The notes under the pieces are model-generated. The model saw only the letters and a program-made list of their open reading frames with translations, ran no database searches and was not told the origin of the DNA. This document shows positions 43,828 through 51,635 of a stretch of DNA of 64,000 bases, piece after piece (the first letter of the stretch is position 1; the number at the start of each line of letters is the position of its first letter). This stretch comes from Sphingobacteriales bacterium (GTDB lineage: Bacteria; Bacteroidota; Bacteroidia; Chitinophagales; Chitinophagaceae). A program made the position numbers and the translations under genes. The DNA lies in NCBI GenBank assembly GCA_016235125.1, contig JACRLZ010000002.1, positions 558,001 through 622,000 of the forward strand. Direction: 5' to 3'.

Positions 43828-45102
43828 ATGAATTTTCAAAATACTTTAGCGTTTGCCAAACAACTGGATGAGCAGGATGAACTGAAACAGTTCAGGGAGT
43901 TATTCTATTTCCCGATTATAAATGGAAAAGAAGTGATCTACTTTACAGGGAACTCCCTCGGTCTGCAGCCAAAAACCACCCAGGATTATGTAGTGGATGA
44001 ACTGGAAGATTGGGCAACATTCGGAGTAGAAGGCCATTTTCATGCAAGAAAACCATGGATGCCCTATCATGAAATTTTTCCAAGGCAATTATCAAAGATC
44101 ATTGGCTGTAAAGAAAACGAAGTAGTGGTGATGAACTCACTCACGGTGAATCTGCACTTGCTGATGGTTACATTTTACAAACCGACTAAACATCGATATA
44201 AAATCATTTGTGAAGCCAAAGCCTTCCCTTCCGACCAGTATGCATTGGAGTCACAGGTAAAATACCACGGCTTTGCTCCAGAAGATGCAATTATAGAAGT
44301 AAAACCAGGAGAAGGCGAACACTCCATCAGGCAGGAAGACATTATCGCAGCCATCAAACAATCAAACAATCAAACAGCTTTGGTTTTATTTGGCGGGGTC
44401 AATTATTATACCGGTCAGTTATTTGATATGAAGTCCATTACTGAAGCTGCACATTCAGTCGGAGCTTATGCAGGTTTTGATCTGGCACATGCGGCTGGTA
44501 ATGTGGAGTTGCACATGCACGACTGGGATGTTGATTTTGCCTGCTGGTGTTCCTATAAATATTTAAACAGCGGACCAGGCGGAGTGGGAGGGGTTTATAT
44601 TCATGAAAGGCATGCATCAAATACTGAACTGCCAAGATTTGCAGGCTGGTGGGGTTACACTAAAGAAACCCGTTTTAAAATGGACAAAGGTTTTGAAGCT
44701 ATTCCTACGGCTGAAGGCTGGCAGCTGAGTAATGCCCCGGTATTATCCATGGCAGCACACAAGGCATCTCTGGATATTTTTGATGAGGCGGGTATTGACA
44801 AACTTCATACAAAAAGACGACTACTGTCAGGTTATTTACATTATATACTGAACGACCTTAACAGCAGGCAGAAAGAAAAGCTAATTGAAATAATAACCCC
44901 GGCTGATGATAATGCGAGAGGATGTCAGGTGTCAATGCTGATGTTAAAAGAAGGGAAAAAAATATTTGATGAATTAACCAGGCAGGGTGTTATTGCCGAC
45001 TGGCGGGAGCCAAATGTGATAAGGGTGGCTCCGGTGCCTTTGTATAATTCATTTGAAGATATTTATAGGTTTGGAGAAATAATAAGTTCAATTTTAAAAT
45101 AA
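43828..45102 (+). CDS. kynU: Kynureninase
   Basis: A 424-residue PLP enzyme that cleaves 3-hydroxykynurenine (or kynurenine) to 3-hydroxyanthranilate (or anthranilate) and alanine. Features: IYFTGNSLGLQPK, MNSLTVNLHLLMVTFY, AGFDLAHAAGNVEL with the PLP-binding Asp, and the Schiff-base lysine in CWCSYKYLNSGPGG. A short tandem DNA repeat (caatcaaa, 44358-44375) encodes KQSNNQT at about residue 177. Only one base separates it from the deaminase; kmo follows a repeat-filled 67-base gap. Confidence 0.96.
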   Translation: MNFQNTLAFAKQLDEQDELKQFRELFYFPIINGKEVIYFTGNSLGLQPKTTQDYVVDELEDWATFGVEGHFHARKPWMPYHEIFPRQLSKIIGCKENEVVVMNSLTVNLHLLMVTFYKPTKHRYKIICEAKAFPSDQYALESQVKYHGFAPEDAIIEVKPGEGEHSIRQEDIIAAIKQSNNQTALVLFGGVNYYTGQLFDMKSITEAAHSVGAYAGFDLAHAAGNVELHMHDWDVDFACWCSYKYLNSGPGGVGGVYIHERHASNTELPRFAGWWGYTKETRFKMDKGFEAIPTAEGWQLSNAPVLSMAAHKASLDIFDEAGIDKLHTKRRLLSGYLHYILNDLNSRQKEKLIEIITPADDNARGCQVSMLMLKEGKKIFDELTRQGVIADWREPNVIRVAPVPLYNSFEDIYRFGEIISSILK

Positions 45103-45104
45103 CC

Positions 45105-45168
45105 ACAAAGACATGAAGTAACAAAGAATTCTCTTTGTATTCCTTAGTGCCTTTGAGCCTTCGTGGCA
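45105..45168. repeat. Degenerate inverted repeat (CCACAAAG family) before kmo
   Basis: CCACAAAGACATGAAG on the left and its partner CCTTCGTGG on the right enclose an inner perfect ACAAAG/CTTTGT hairpin around aattct. The composition and phrase order match the 40879-40936 element. The right end touches the kmo start codon. Confidence 0.65.
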
Positions 45169-45169
45169 A

Positions 45170-46519
45170 ATGAAAAAAGATATAACTATAATCGGTGCAG
45201 GACTTGTAGGTTCACTGCTTTCCATCTATTTATCCAAAAGAGGATATAAGGTAAAAGTCTTTGAACGCCGCGGCGATATGCGGAAAGAAAAAATGTCGGC
45301 CGGACGTTCCATTAATCTTGCATTAAGCGATAGGGGTATCAAAGCATTGGAAGAAGTGGGTATAATGAATGAAATAAGAAAGATCTGCATTCCCATGCAT
45401 GGCCGTTTTATTCATAATGCTGATGGCAGCACAGCTTTCCAGGCTTATGGAAAGCAGGGGCAGTTCATCAATTCTGTTTCAAGGGGTGAACTGAATAAAC
45501 AGTTGATGAGTCTTGCTGAACATCACGGTGCAGAAATTCTTTTCAATCATAAATGCGAAACGATCGACTGGAAAACAAATACTATCAATTTTGAATTGCC
45601 GGGCTCACAACTCGTAACTCATAGCTCGCAGCTGATCTTCGGAGCCGACGGCGCTTATTCAGCCGCAAGACTTCAACACCATTTGCAACATGACCGGTTT
45701 CAATACTGGCAATATTATATCGATTTTGGGTATAAAGAACTGAATATTCCTCCGGGAGAAAACGGCAGCTTCCGTATGGAAAAAAATGCATTGCATATCT
45801 GGCCAAGGGGTAATTATATGCTGATTGCATTGCCAAACATTGATGGCAGCTTCACCTGTACTTTATTTTTCCCTTTTGAAGGTGAGCCTTCCTTTGCTTC
45901 ACTGGATACAAAAGAAAAAGTAAAAACCTTTTTTGAGAAAACATTTGCTGATGCTGAACCCCTGATGCCAACATTGGAAGAAGACTTTTTTGCTAACCCC
46001 ACTTCATCATTGGTTACAGTAAGATGTTACCCATGGATAAGGGAAGATAAGTTTGCGCTGATCGGTGACGCTGCCCATGCCATTGTACCTTTTTTCGGCC
46101 AGGGAATGAACTGCGGTTTTGAGGATTGTTCCGTGCTGAATGGCCTGATGGATAAATATGACAATGACTGGGAAACTATTTTGTCCGAATACCAACAACT
46201 AAGAAAACCGGATGGCGATGCCATCGCTGAACTGGCGCTGAATAATTTTATTGAAATGCGGGATAAAGTGGCTGACCCGAAATTTTTATTACAGAAAAAA
46301 ATAGAAGCAAGGCTGCATGAAAAATATCCTGAGAAATGGATACCAGCTTATACACAGGTCACCTTCAGCCCGCATATCCGTTACAGCGAAGCATTGCAGA
46401 GGGGCAAAAAACAGGAAGCCATTATGCATGAATTGATGCAGATGCCCAATATCGCACAGGTATGGGACACACATGAAATAGAGCACTGGGTACTGGAAAG
46501 CCTAAAAAGGGTCAATTAA
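45170..46519 (+). CDS. kmo: Kynurenine 3-monooxygenase
   Basis: A 449-residue FAD monooxygenase that hydroxylates kynurenine with NADPH and O2. It shows [20 protein letters not shown] with an acidic strand end (FERRGD), [14 protein letters not shown], a DG-like [10 protein letters not shown] and the FAD motif [20 protein letters not shown]. Two hydrophobic C-terminal anchoring helices known in eukaryotic KMO are absent. Residues about 144-155 ([11 protein letters not shown]) just before GADG are encoded by ctcacaactcgtaactcatagctc phrases and may be an insertion. It is the last pathway gene of the plus-strand operon. Confidence 0.95.
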   Translation: MKKDITIIGAGLVGSLLSIYLSKRGYKVKVFERRGDMRKEKMSAGRSINLALSDRGIKALEEVGIMNEIRKICIPMHGRFIHNADGSTAFQAYGKQGQFINSVSRGELNKQLMSLAEHHGAEILFNHKCETIDWKTNTINFELPGSQLVTHSSQLIFGADGAYSAARLQHHLQHDRFQYWQYYIDFGYKELNIPPGENGSFRMEKNALHIWPRGNYMLIALPNIDGSFTCTLFFPFEGEPSFASLDTKEKVKTFFEKTFADAEPLMPTLEEDFFANPTSSLVTVRCYPWIREDKFALIGDAAHAIVPFFGQGMNCGFEDCSVLNGLMDKYDNDWETILSEYQQLRKPDGDAIAELALNNFIEMRDKVADPKFLLQKKIEARLHEKYPEKWIPAYTQVTFSPHIRYSEALQRGKKQEAIMHELMQMPNIAQVWDTHEIEHWVLESLKRVN

Positions 46520-46533
46520 TTTATCTTCGCTGC

Positions 46534-47397
46534 ATGACCCGTCAGCAACTTGTTGAGCAAATTAAAAAAAAGCAATCTTATCTCTGTGTAGGACTTGATA
46601 CGGACATAACAAAAATTCCCGAACATCTTTTATCAGAACCGGATCCGGTTTTCGCATTTAACAAAGCTATTATTGATGCAACTAAAGATCTGTGTGTGGC
46701 TTATAAGATCAATACGGCTTTTTATGAAGCGCAGGGGCTAAAAGGCTGGGAGGCGATGGAAAAAACCGTTCATTACATCGGCGATGAACACTTTAAGATT
46801 GCTGATGCCAAGCGGGGCGATATAGGCAATACATCTGACCAATATGCCAAAGCCTTTTTTGAAACCATGCCTTTTGATGCCATTACCGTTGCCCCATATA
46901 TGGGTGAGGATAGTGTAAAGCCTTTTCTGCAACATAAAGGCAAATGGGCTATTGTTTTGGGTCTGACATCCAATAAAGGAAGTGAAGATTTTCAGAAACT
47001 TGAGTTGTGGGAGAATGAGAGATTGAATTCATGGTGGAATCTTTTCGGGAGTATCATTCATGTGAAACCATCCGAGCTACAACTCTACAAAAAAGTACTG
47101 CTTGATGTTTCAAGATGGGGCAGTACGGATAATTTAATGTTTGTGATAGGAGCTACACAACCTGCAGAGTTTGAAAATATCCGGAAACTGGTACCGCATC
47201 ATTTCTTTCTTGTTCCCGGTGTGGGGGCACAAGGCGGCAGTTTAAAAGATATTTCAGAGAAAGCAATGACAAAAGATTGTGGTATCCTTATCAACTCAAG
47301 CAGGGCGATAATTTACGCTTCAGCCAAAGAGGACTTTGCGGAAAAAGCAAGAGCAGAGGCCTTGTCTGTTCAACAGGAGATGAAACAGTATCTATAG
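46534..47397 (+). CDS. pyrF: Orotidine 5-prime-phosphate decarboxylase, type 2
   Basis: A 287-residue type 2 OMP decarboxylase (long form) making UMP. Motifs: [13 protein letters not shown], the substrate/catalytic [39 protein letters not shown] and [14 protein letters not shown]. Residues about 159-182 ([19 protein letters not shown] region) look longer than in typical family members. A -7-like TATCTTCG ends 4 bases before the ATG, so it may have its own leaderless promoter despite lying 14 bases after kmo. Confidence 0.94.
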   Translation: MTRQQLVEQIKKKQSYLCVGLDTDITKIPEHLLSEPDPVFAFNKAIIDATKDLCVAYKINTAFYEAQGLKGWEAMEKTVHYIGDEHFKIADAKRGDIGNTSDQYAKAFFETMPFDAITVAPYMGEDSVKPFLQHKGKWAIVLGLTSNKGSEDFQKLELWENERLNSWWNLFGSIIHVKPSELQLYKKVLLDVSRWGSTDNLMFVIGATQPAEFENIRKLVPHHFFLVPGVGAQGGSLKDISEKAMTKDCGILINSSRAIIYASAKEDFAEKARAEALSVQQEMKQYL

Positions 47398-47409
47398 CTG
47401 TTGTGTCCA

Positions 47410-47437
47410 TTGACTCGGCTTCAAAGCCTTACCTTTG
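47410..47437 (+). promoter_or_regulatory. Promoter (-33 TTG, -7 TACCTTTG) of the glutaryl-CoA-dehydrogenase-like gene
   Basis: TTG at 47410-47412 and TACCTTTG at 47430-47437 are 17 bases apart, within the known Bacteroidota range. The box ends 44 bases before the ATG, so this gene can be transcribed separately from pyrF. Confidence 0.6.
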
Positions 47438-47481
47438 CGGCATCTGAATAGTAGATCAACAATTTTAAATATTCAATCGCA

Positions 47482-48666
47482 ATGGCTGCCCGTACAGACA
47501 ATTTTGTTAGTCCCGATTATTTTAATGTAGATGAATTACTGACCGAAGAGCAGAAACATATCCGTGAAGCGGTAAGAAGCTATGTAAAAAAAGAAATTTC
47601 TCCCATTATTGAAGATTATGCTCAGAAGGCTGAATTCCCGCAACAAATAGTAAAACAACTCGGCGATCTTGGTTGTTTTGGCCCAACCATTCCTGAACAA
47701 TACGGCGGTGGCGGTTTGGATTATATCAGTTATGGTTTGATGATGCAGGAATTGGAAAGAGGTGATAGCGGTGTCCGTTCTACTGCTTCGGTACAGGGTT
47801 CCCTGGTGATGTTTCCAATTTATCAGTACGGAAGTGAAGAGCAACGGAAAAAATATTTACCTAAACTGGCGAGCGGTGAATGGCTCGGTTGTTTTGGATT
47901 AACAGAGCCTGATCATGGCAGCGACCCTTCAAGCATGTTATCGAATTTTAAAGATGCAGGTGATCATGTGATATTAAATGGAGCAAAGATGTGGATCAGC
48001 AATGCGCCTTATTCGCAAGTGGCGGTAGTATGGGCAAAGAATGAAGCCGGTGAAATTCACGGATTGATACTTGAAAGAGGAATGGGGGGCTTCAGTACAC
48101 CCACCACTCATGGCAAGTGGAGTTTAAGGGCATCGGCCACAGGGGAACTGGTTTTTGATAATGTAAAAGTGCCTAAGGAAAATATTTTTCCGAACGTAAA
48201 AGGATTGAAAGGCCCGCTGAGTTGTTTGACAAAAGCAAGATATGGCATTGCATGGGGCGCAATTGGTGCAGCAATGGATTGCTATGATACAGCGCTGCGT
48301 TATTCAAAGGAAAGGGAGCAGTTTGGTAAACCGATCGGTGGTTTTCAATTGCAACAAAAGAAATTAGCCGAGATGGTAACCGAGATAACCAAAGCGCAGT
48401 TATTGAACTGGCGTCTCGGAACATTGATGAATGAAGGTAAAGCAACACCCCAACAGGTAAGTATGGCAAAAAGAAATGCTTGCGAAGTAGCAACCAATAT
48501 CTGTCGTGATGCAAGGCAGATACTTGGGGGCATGGGCATTACCGGCGAATATCCTGTGATGCGACACATGATGAATCTTGAAAGTGTGATCACTTATGAA
48601 GGCACACATGACATTCATTTGCTGATAACCGGTATGGATGTTACGGGGATGAATGCGTTTAAATAA
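47482..48666 (+). CDS. Acyl-CoA dehydrogenase, glutaryl-CoA dehydrogenase-like
   Basis: A 394-residue flavin acyl-CoA dehydrogenase. Its sequence follows glutaryl-CoA dehydrogenase closely: SVQGSLVMFPIYQYGSEEQR, GCFGLTEPDHGSDPSSM, WSLRASATGELVFD, TKARYGIAWGAIGA, and the catalytic Glu in MNLESVITYEGTHDIHLL. That enzyme oxidises and decarboxylates glutaryl-CoA to crotonyl-CoA, with electrons going to ETF. The neighbouring kynurenine operon and hbd at 34396 suggest a link to tryptophan or lysine catabolism. Phrase-like repeats follow its stop. Confidence 0.9.
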   Translation: MAARTDNFVSPDYFNVDELLTEEQKHIREAVRSYVKKEISPIIEDYAQKAEFPQQIVKQLGDLGCFGPTIPEQYGGGGLDYISYGLMMQELERGDSGVRSTASVQGSLVMFPIYQYGSEEQRKKYLPKLASGEWLGCFGLTEPDHGSDPSSMLSNFKDAGDHVILNGAKMWISNAPYSQVAVVWAKNEAGEIHGLILERGMGGFSTPTTHGKWSLRASATGELVFDNVKVPKENIFPNVKGLKGPLSCLTKARYGIAWGAIGAAMDCYDTALRYSKEREQFGKPIGGFQLQQKKLAEMVTEITKAQLLNWRLGTLMNEGKATPQQVSMAKRNACEVATNICRDARQILGGMGITGEYPVMRHMMNLESVITYEGTHDIHLLITGMDVTGMNAFK

Positions 48667-48673
48667 GAAGCCC

Positions 48674-48721
48674 GAAGTCTGAGGTCTGATGTCAGACTTC
48701 CGACTTCCGGCCTCTGACTTC
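48674..48721. repeat. Phrase-like inverted repeat (GAAGTCTGA family)
   Basis: GAAGTCTGA (48674-48682) pairs perfectly with TCAGACTTC (48692-48700); GAAGTCTGAGG also pairs at 10 of 11 positions with CCTCTGACTTC (48711-48721). It ends 5 bases before the aroK ATG. Similar phrases occur within prmC (31561-31605). Confidence 0.7.
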
Positions 48722-48726
48722 AGGTA

Positions 48727-49233
48727 ATGAAAATCTTTTTGATCGGCTTCATGGGCTCCGGTAAAACACACTGGGGTCGCCTGCTGAGTGAAAAACTTGG
48801 GATACCATTTTTTGATCTCGATGAGCAGATCGTTGCCCACGAAGGCAAATCTATTGTTGAATTGTTTGAAGAAAAAGGAGAGGAGCATTTCCGGCTCCTG
48901 GAAAAGGACCTGCTGCATATCATTGCAGAAAGCCACGACAGTTTTGTGATGGCCTGCGGCGGTGGCGCCCCCTGCTATTACAACAATATTGACTATATGA
49001 ACCAATCGGGAACTACCGTGTGGATAAACACTCCGTTTGAGATACTGATAGAGAGGCTGATAAAAGAAAAAGAAACCCGTCCGCTGATCAGGGAACTGAG
49101 CAATGAACAACTGGAAATGTTCATTCATAAAAAAATTGCCGGCCGCAGAATTTATTATGAACAGGCCAATCTGGTGGTGGAAGAACAACCTGTGGAACTT
49201 GACGCATTAATTGAAAAAATATTTCATGCTTAA
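48727..49233 (+). CDS. aroK: Shikimate kinase
   Basis: A 168-residue shikimate kinase. Walker A lies in IGFMGSGKTHWGRLLSEKL, followed by FFDLDEQIVAHEG with the shikimate-binding Asp, the FEEKGEEHFRLLE segment, and MACGGGAPCY (the GGG shikimate loop). RPLIR supplies the lid arginine region. It phosphorylates shikimate on the way to chorismate and aromatic amino acids. It overlaps the next gene by 8 bases. Confidence 0.96.
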   Translation: MKIFLIGFMGSGKTHWGRLLSEKLGIPFFDLDEQIVAHEGKSIVELFEEKGEEHFRLLEKDLLHIIAESHDSFVMACGGGAPCYYNNIDYMNQSGTTVWINTPFEILIERLIKEKETRPLIRELSNEQLEMFIHKKIAGRRIYYEQANLVVEEQPVELDALIEKIFHA

Positions 49234-49618
49234 GAATTATGTAATTATTTCGGCCATACTTGGCGGATCAGGAGTTGCATTGGGAGCCTTTGGCGCACAT
49301 GGCCTGCAAAAGATCACAGAGGATGAAAAAATATTGCATGGCTTTCAGACAGCAGTTCAGTATCAAATGTATCATGCTTTGGCCCTGCTGGCGGTAGCTT
49401 TGCTTTCAGGGAAGTTTCCGGGCCAATGGATAAAGCGGGCCGGGTATTTCTTTATTGCCGGGGTTATTCTTTTCTCCGGGTCATTATACCTGCTGACATT
49501 TTTAAAACTACAGGAGAGCGGTGCAGTAAAATGGGTTGGGCCAATAACTCCTGTGGGGGGTATTGGTTTTATTCTCGGGTGGCTATGCATCCTTCTTGCA
49601 GTTTTCAGAAGCAAATGA
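49226..49618 (+). CDS. DUF423 membrane protein (YgdD family)
   Basis: A 130-residue membrane protein with four predicted helices. The signature ILGGSGVALGAFGAHGLQKI and YHALALLAVALL are typical of DUF423; ITPVGGIGFILGWLCI forms the last helix. The function of the family is not settled. ATG at 49226 overlaps the aroK end by 8 bases and is preferred to an upstream TTG. Its stop directly abuts that of the convergent kinase gene. Confidence 0.9.
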   Translation: MLKNYVIISAILGGSGVALGAFGAHGLQKITEDEKILHGFQTAVQYQMYHALALLAVALLSGKFPGQWIKRAGYFFIAGVILFSGSLYLLTFLKLQESGAVKWVGPITPVGGIGFILGWLCILLAVFRSK

Positions 49619-51529
49619 TCAGAGAGGAAGTGTCAAAGTGGTAAGCGTTCCGTTTTTGTTTTCAATTGTATAAGTGCCGCCAATACTTTCCATTCTTTTG
49701 GCTATGTTTTTTAAGCCATTTCCAAATTGCCTGAGTTGCTGCATATCGATACCCCTGCCATTATCCTCTATGATAATGATAAGCGAATGATTGACCACAA
49801 TATCGATTGAAACCAATGAAGCGTTGGAATGTTTCAGGGTATTATTCAGAGTTTCTTTCACACATAAAAAAACATTTCTTCTTTTGTCACCGGAAAGTTC
49901 ACTTGCCGGGATCTGCTGCGGGCTGTTTACTTTACACTCCACGGGGGTATTATCAAAATAACCCAGTGAATAGGCACGGATATAGGAAACAAGGCTATCC
50001 AGTGTATCGTTACCGCTGTTCATACTCCAGATGATGGCATTCATCTTGTTCAGCACATCATTAGCAGAGGCAGAGATTTTTTCTATTTCTACCGGTGTGT
50101 TTTCTTTCATTTTATTACGGGCAATTTCACTCATCAGGCGGATGGCCGTCATGCCCGAGCCCAGTTCATCATGCATGTCGGCAGAGATCCGTTCTCTTTC
50201 TTCCTGCTGTGCTTTGTAAACAGCGATCTCTTTCTCATATTCCTGCATCTTGTTTTGTGCCTTCAGCGATTCTCTTTCTCGGATCTGTTCGATAATATTT
50301 CTGCGGTTTTTATAATTTAAACCAGCGAGGAAGAAAACCAATTCAAGAAAGAGACCTGCTTCGTAATAAAAAAGTGCTGAGTTGAATATGCCGGGTAGAT
50401 GGCTGAAAAGATCATCAAGAATTACAGTTACCAATGAGATAACCGAGAAGATGAAAAGAAAAAGATTACCCCAGAAAAGGTACCGCATCAGTTTATTCTT
50501 CCAGTTGCGCAAACTGTACACAAGAAAGATAGCAACCATCAGTAACAATAATATTTTGGTTGCATTTTCTGTCAGGTACTCGGCCGAAAAATTATTGCTG
50601 AAAAAATGAAACCATGAGTAAACCATCATGGAAACAACAAGCAGGCCAATGCCGATATTGTAAAACCTGTAAAGAAAAGGGTGCCTGCCTTTTGTATCAA
50701 GAAATCTTTGCATAAAGATCATGTAGAATATGATCCCGATGCATTGCATGATGTAATCAAGATAGCTCTCGAAGAAGAAGCTGACTGTGTCCAGCCGGAA
50801 ATCAAAAAGTGCTTTGGTCAGCAGCATACCGCCGAGGAAGAAAGCATAACCTGAATAATATAAAAAGTCCCGGTTGGCGCCCTGGAAAAAATTCGCCAGC
50901 GAAAAAAGAACCATCATCAGCAGGAGGCCGCAAAAGATATAGGTTAGAAGATTGTCCTGGTTATGGCCACTATGCAATGTGGCAAGAAAAGCTTCCACCT
51001 GGCTGCTGTTCACCAGCCTTGGACGAATGGTATTGATATGGGTCTTTACAAAACCCAGTTCTGCGATCAGGGTTGCCGAATCATGTCCTTCAAGTTTTAT
51101 CAGTTTAAATCCGATGCTATCGTTAACCGGGGCAAAAATGGAAGGCAATGATTGTATTGAATCACTCCTTATCCGGAATAGATTTATGAAATTGTAATAG
51201 AACCCGGGGAAGAAGAAAACCGATGTTGCAGTATCAGCAGTATTACAAATATTAAATTTCAACAACAGTTTTTTTGTTACAAAACCGGTTGGTATAGTAC
51301 CTGTATGCTGACGTCCGGGAAAAAATGAAATAGCTGAAAATATTTTTTGAACATCATCTTTAGGGTGAATGTAGGCGCTGCTGGCTGTTTTGGTTATTTG
51401 CCTGGCCACGCCGATTTTGCTGATATCGGTATAGCTATTCAGCAGGCTATCCTGGCCTGCTGCGCTGAGCATTATGGATTGAAAGAAAATGAAAAAAATA
51501 AATGACCGTATGGGTTTATGTTTCGTCAT
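49619..51529 (-). CDS. 7TM-DISM sensor histidine kinase
   Basis: A 636-residue kinase. A signal peptide (cleavage near SAAGQ) and an extracytoplasmic 7TMR-DISMED2-type beta domain (about 35-175) precede a seven-helix 7TMR-DISM block (about 185-400). A coiled coil (about 400-435) and a HisKA_3 domain with phospho-His in ISADMHDELGSGMTAIRLM follow, then a HATPase domain with VKETLNNTLKHS and IEDNGRGID. Sugar or small-ligand sensing is inferred from the DISM domain. No response regulator lies beside it, so its partner is elsewhere. Confidence 0.9.
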   Translation of the reverse strand: MTKHKPIRSFIFFIFFQSIMLSAAGQDSLLNSYTDISKIGVARQITKTASSAYIHPKDDVQKIFSAISFFPGRQHTGTIPTGFVTKKLLLKFNICNTADTATSVFFFPGFYYNFINLFRIRSDSIQSLPSIFAPVNDSIGFKLIKLEGHDSATLIAELGFVKTHINTIRPRLVNSSQVEAFLATLHSGHNQDNLLTYIFCGLLLMMVLFSLANFFQGANRDFLYYSGYAFFLGGMLLTKALFDFRLDTVSFFFESYLDYIMQCIGIIFYMIFMQRFLDTKGRHPFLYRFYNIGIGLLVVSMMVYSWFHFFSNNFSAEYLTENATKILLLLMVAIFLVYSLRNWKNKLMRYLFWGNLFLFIFSVISLVTVILDDLFSHLPGIFNSALFYYEAGLFLELVFFLAGLNYKNRRNIIEQIRERESLKAQNKMQEYEKEIAVYKAQQEERERISADMHDELGSGMTAIRLMSEIARNKMKENTPVEIEKISASANDVLNKMNAIIWSMNSGNDTLDSLVSYIRAYSLGYFDNTPVECKVNSPQQIPASELSGDKRRNVFLCVKETLNNTLKHSNASLVSIDIVVNHSLIIIIEDNGRGIDMQQLRQFGNGLKNIAKRMESIGGTYTIENKNGTLTTLTLPL

Positions 51530-51622
51530 CGGCAGTCACATCTTTCAAATGTAATACTTAAGGCTTGCTTTTTTAACTGGCTGGACTACTACTTTCAGGT
51601 AATTTTTAACTGGCAAACTGTT

Positions 51623-51630
51623 TATCTTTG
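51623..51630 (+). promoter_or_regulatory. -7 box 5 bases before ftsK
   Basis: TATCTTTG matches TAnnTTTG, then TCTTC and the ATG at 51636. A leaderless ftsK message is predicted. No good -33 TTTG is visible. Confidence 0.5.
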
Positions 51631-51635
51631 TCTTC

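Noticed and set aside
48400..49188. A 262-codon minus-strand frame across the end of the acyl-CoA dehydrogenase gene and aroK
   Set aside because: It is antisense to two certain genes, rich in His and Phe, and translates the intergenic repeat; a shadow.
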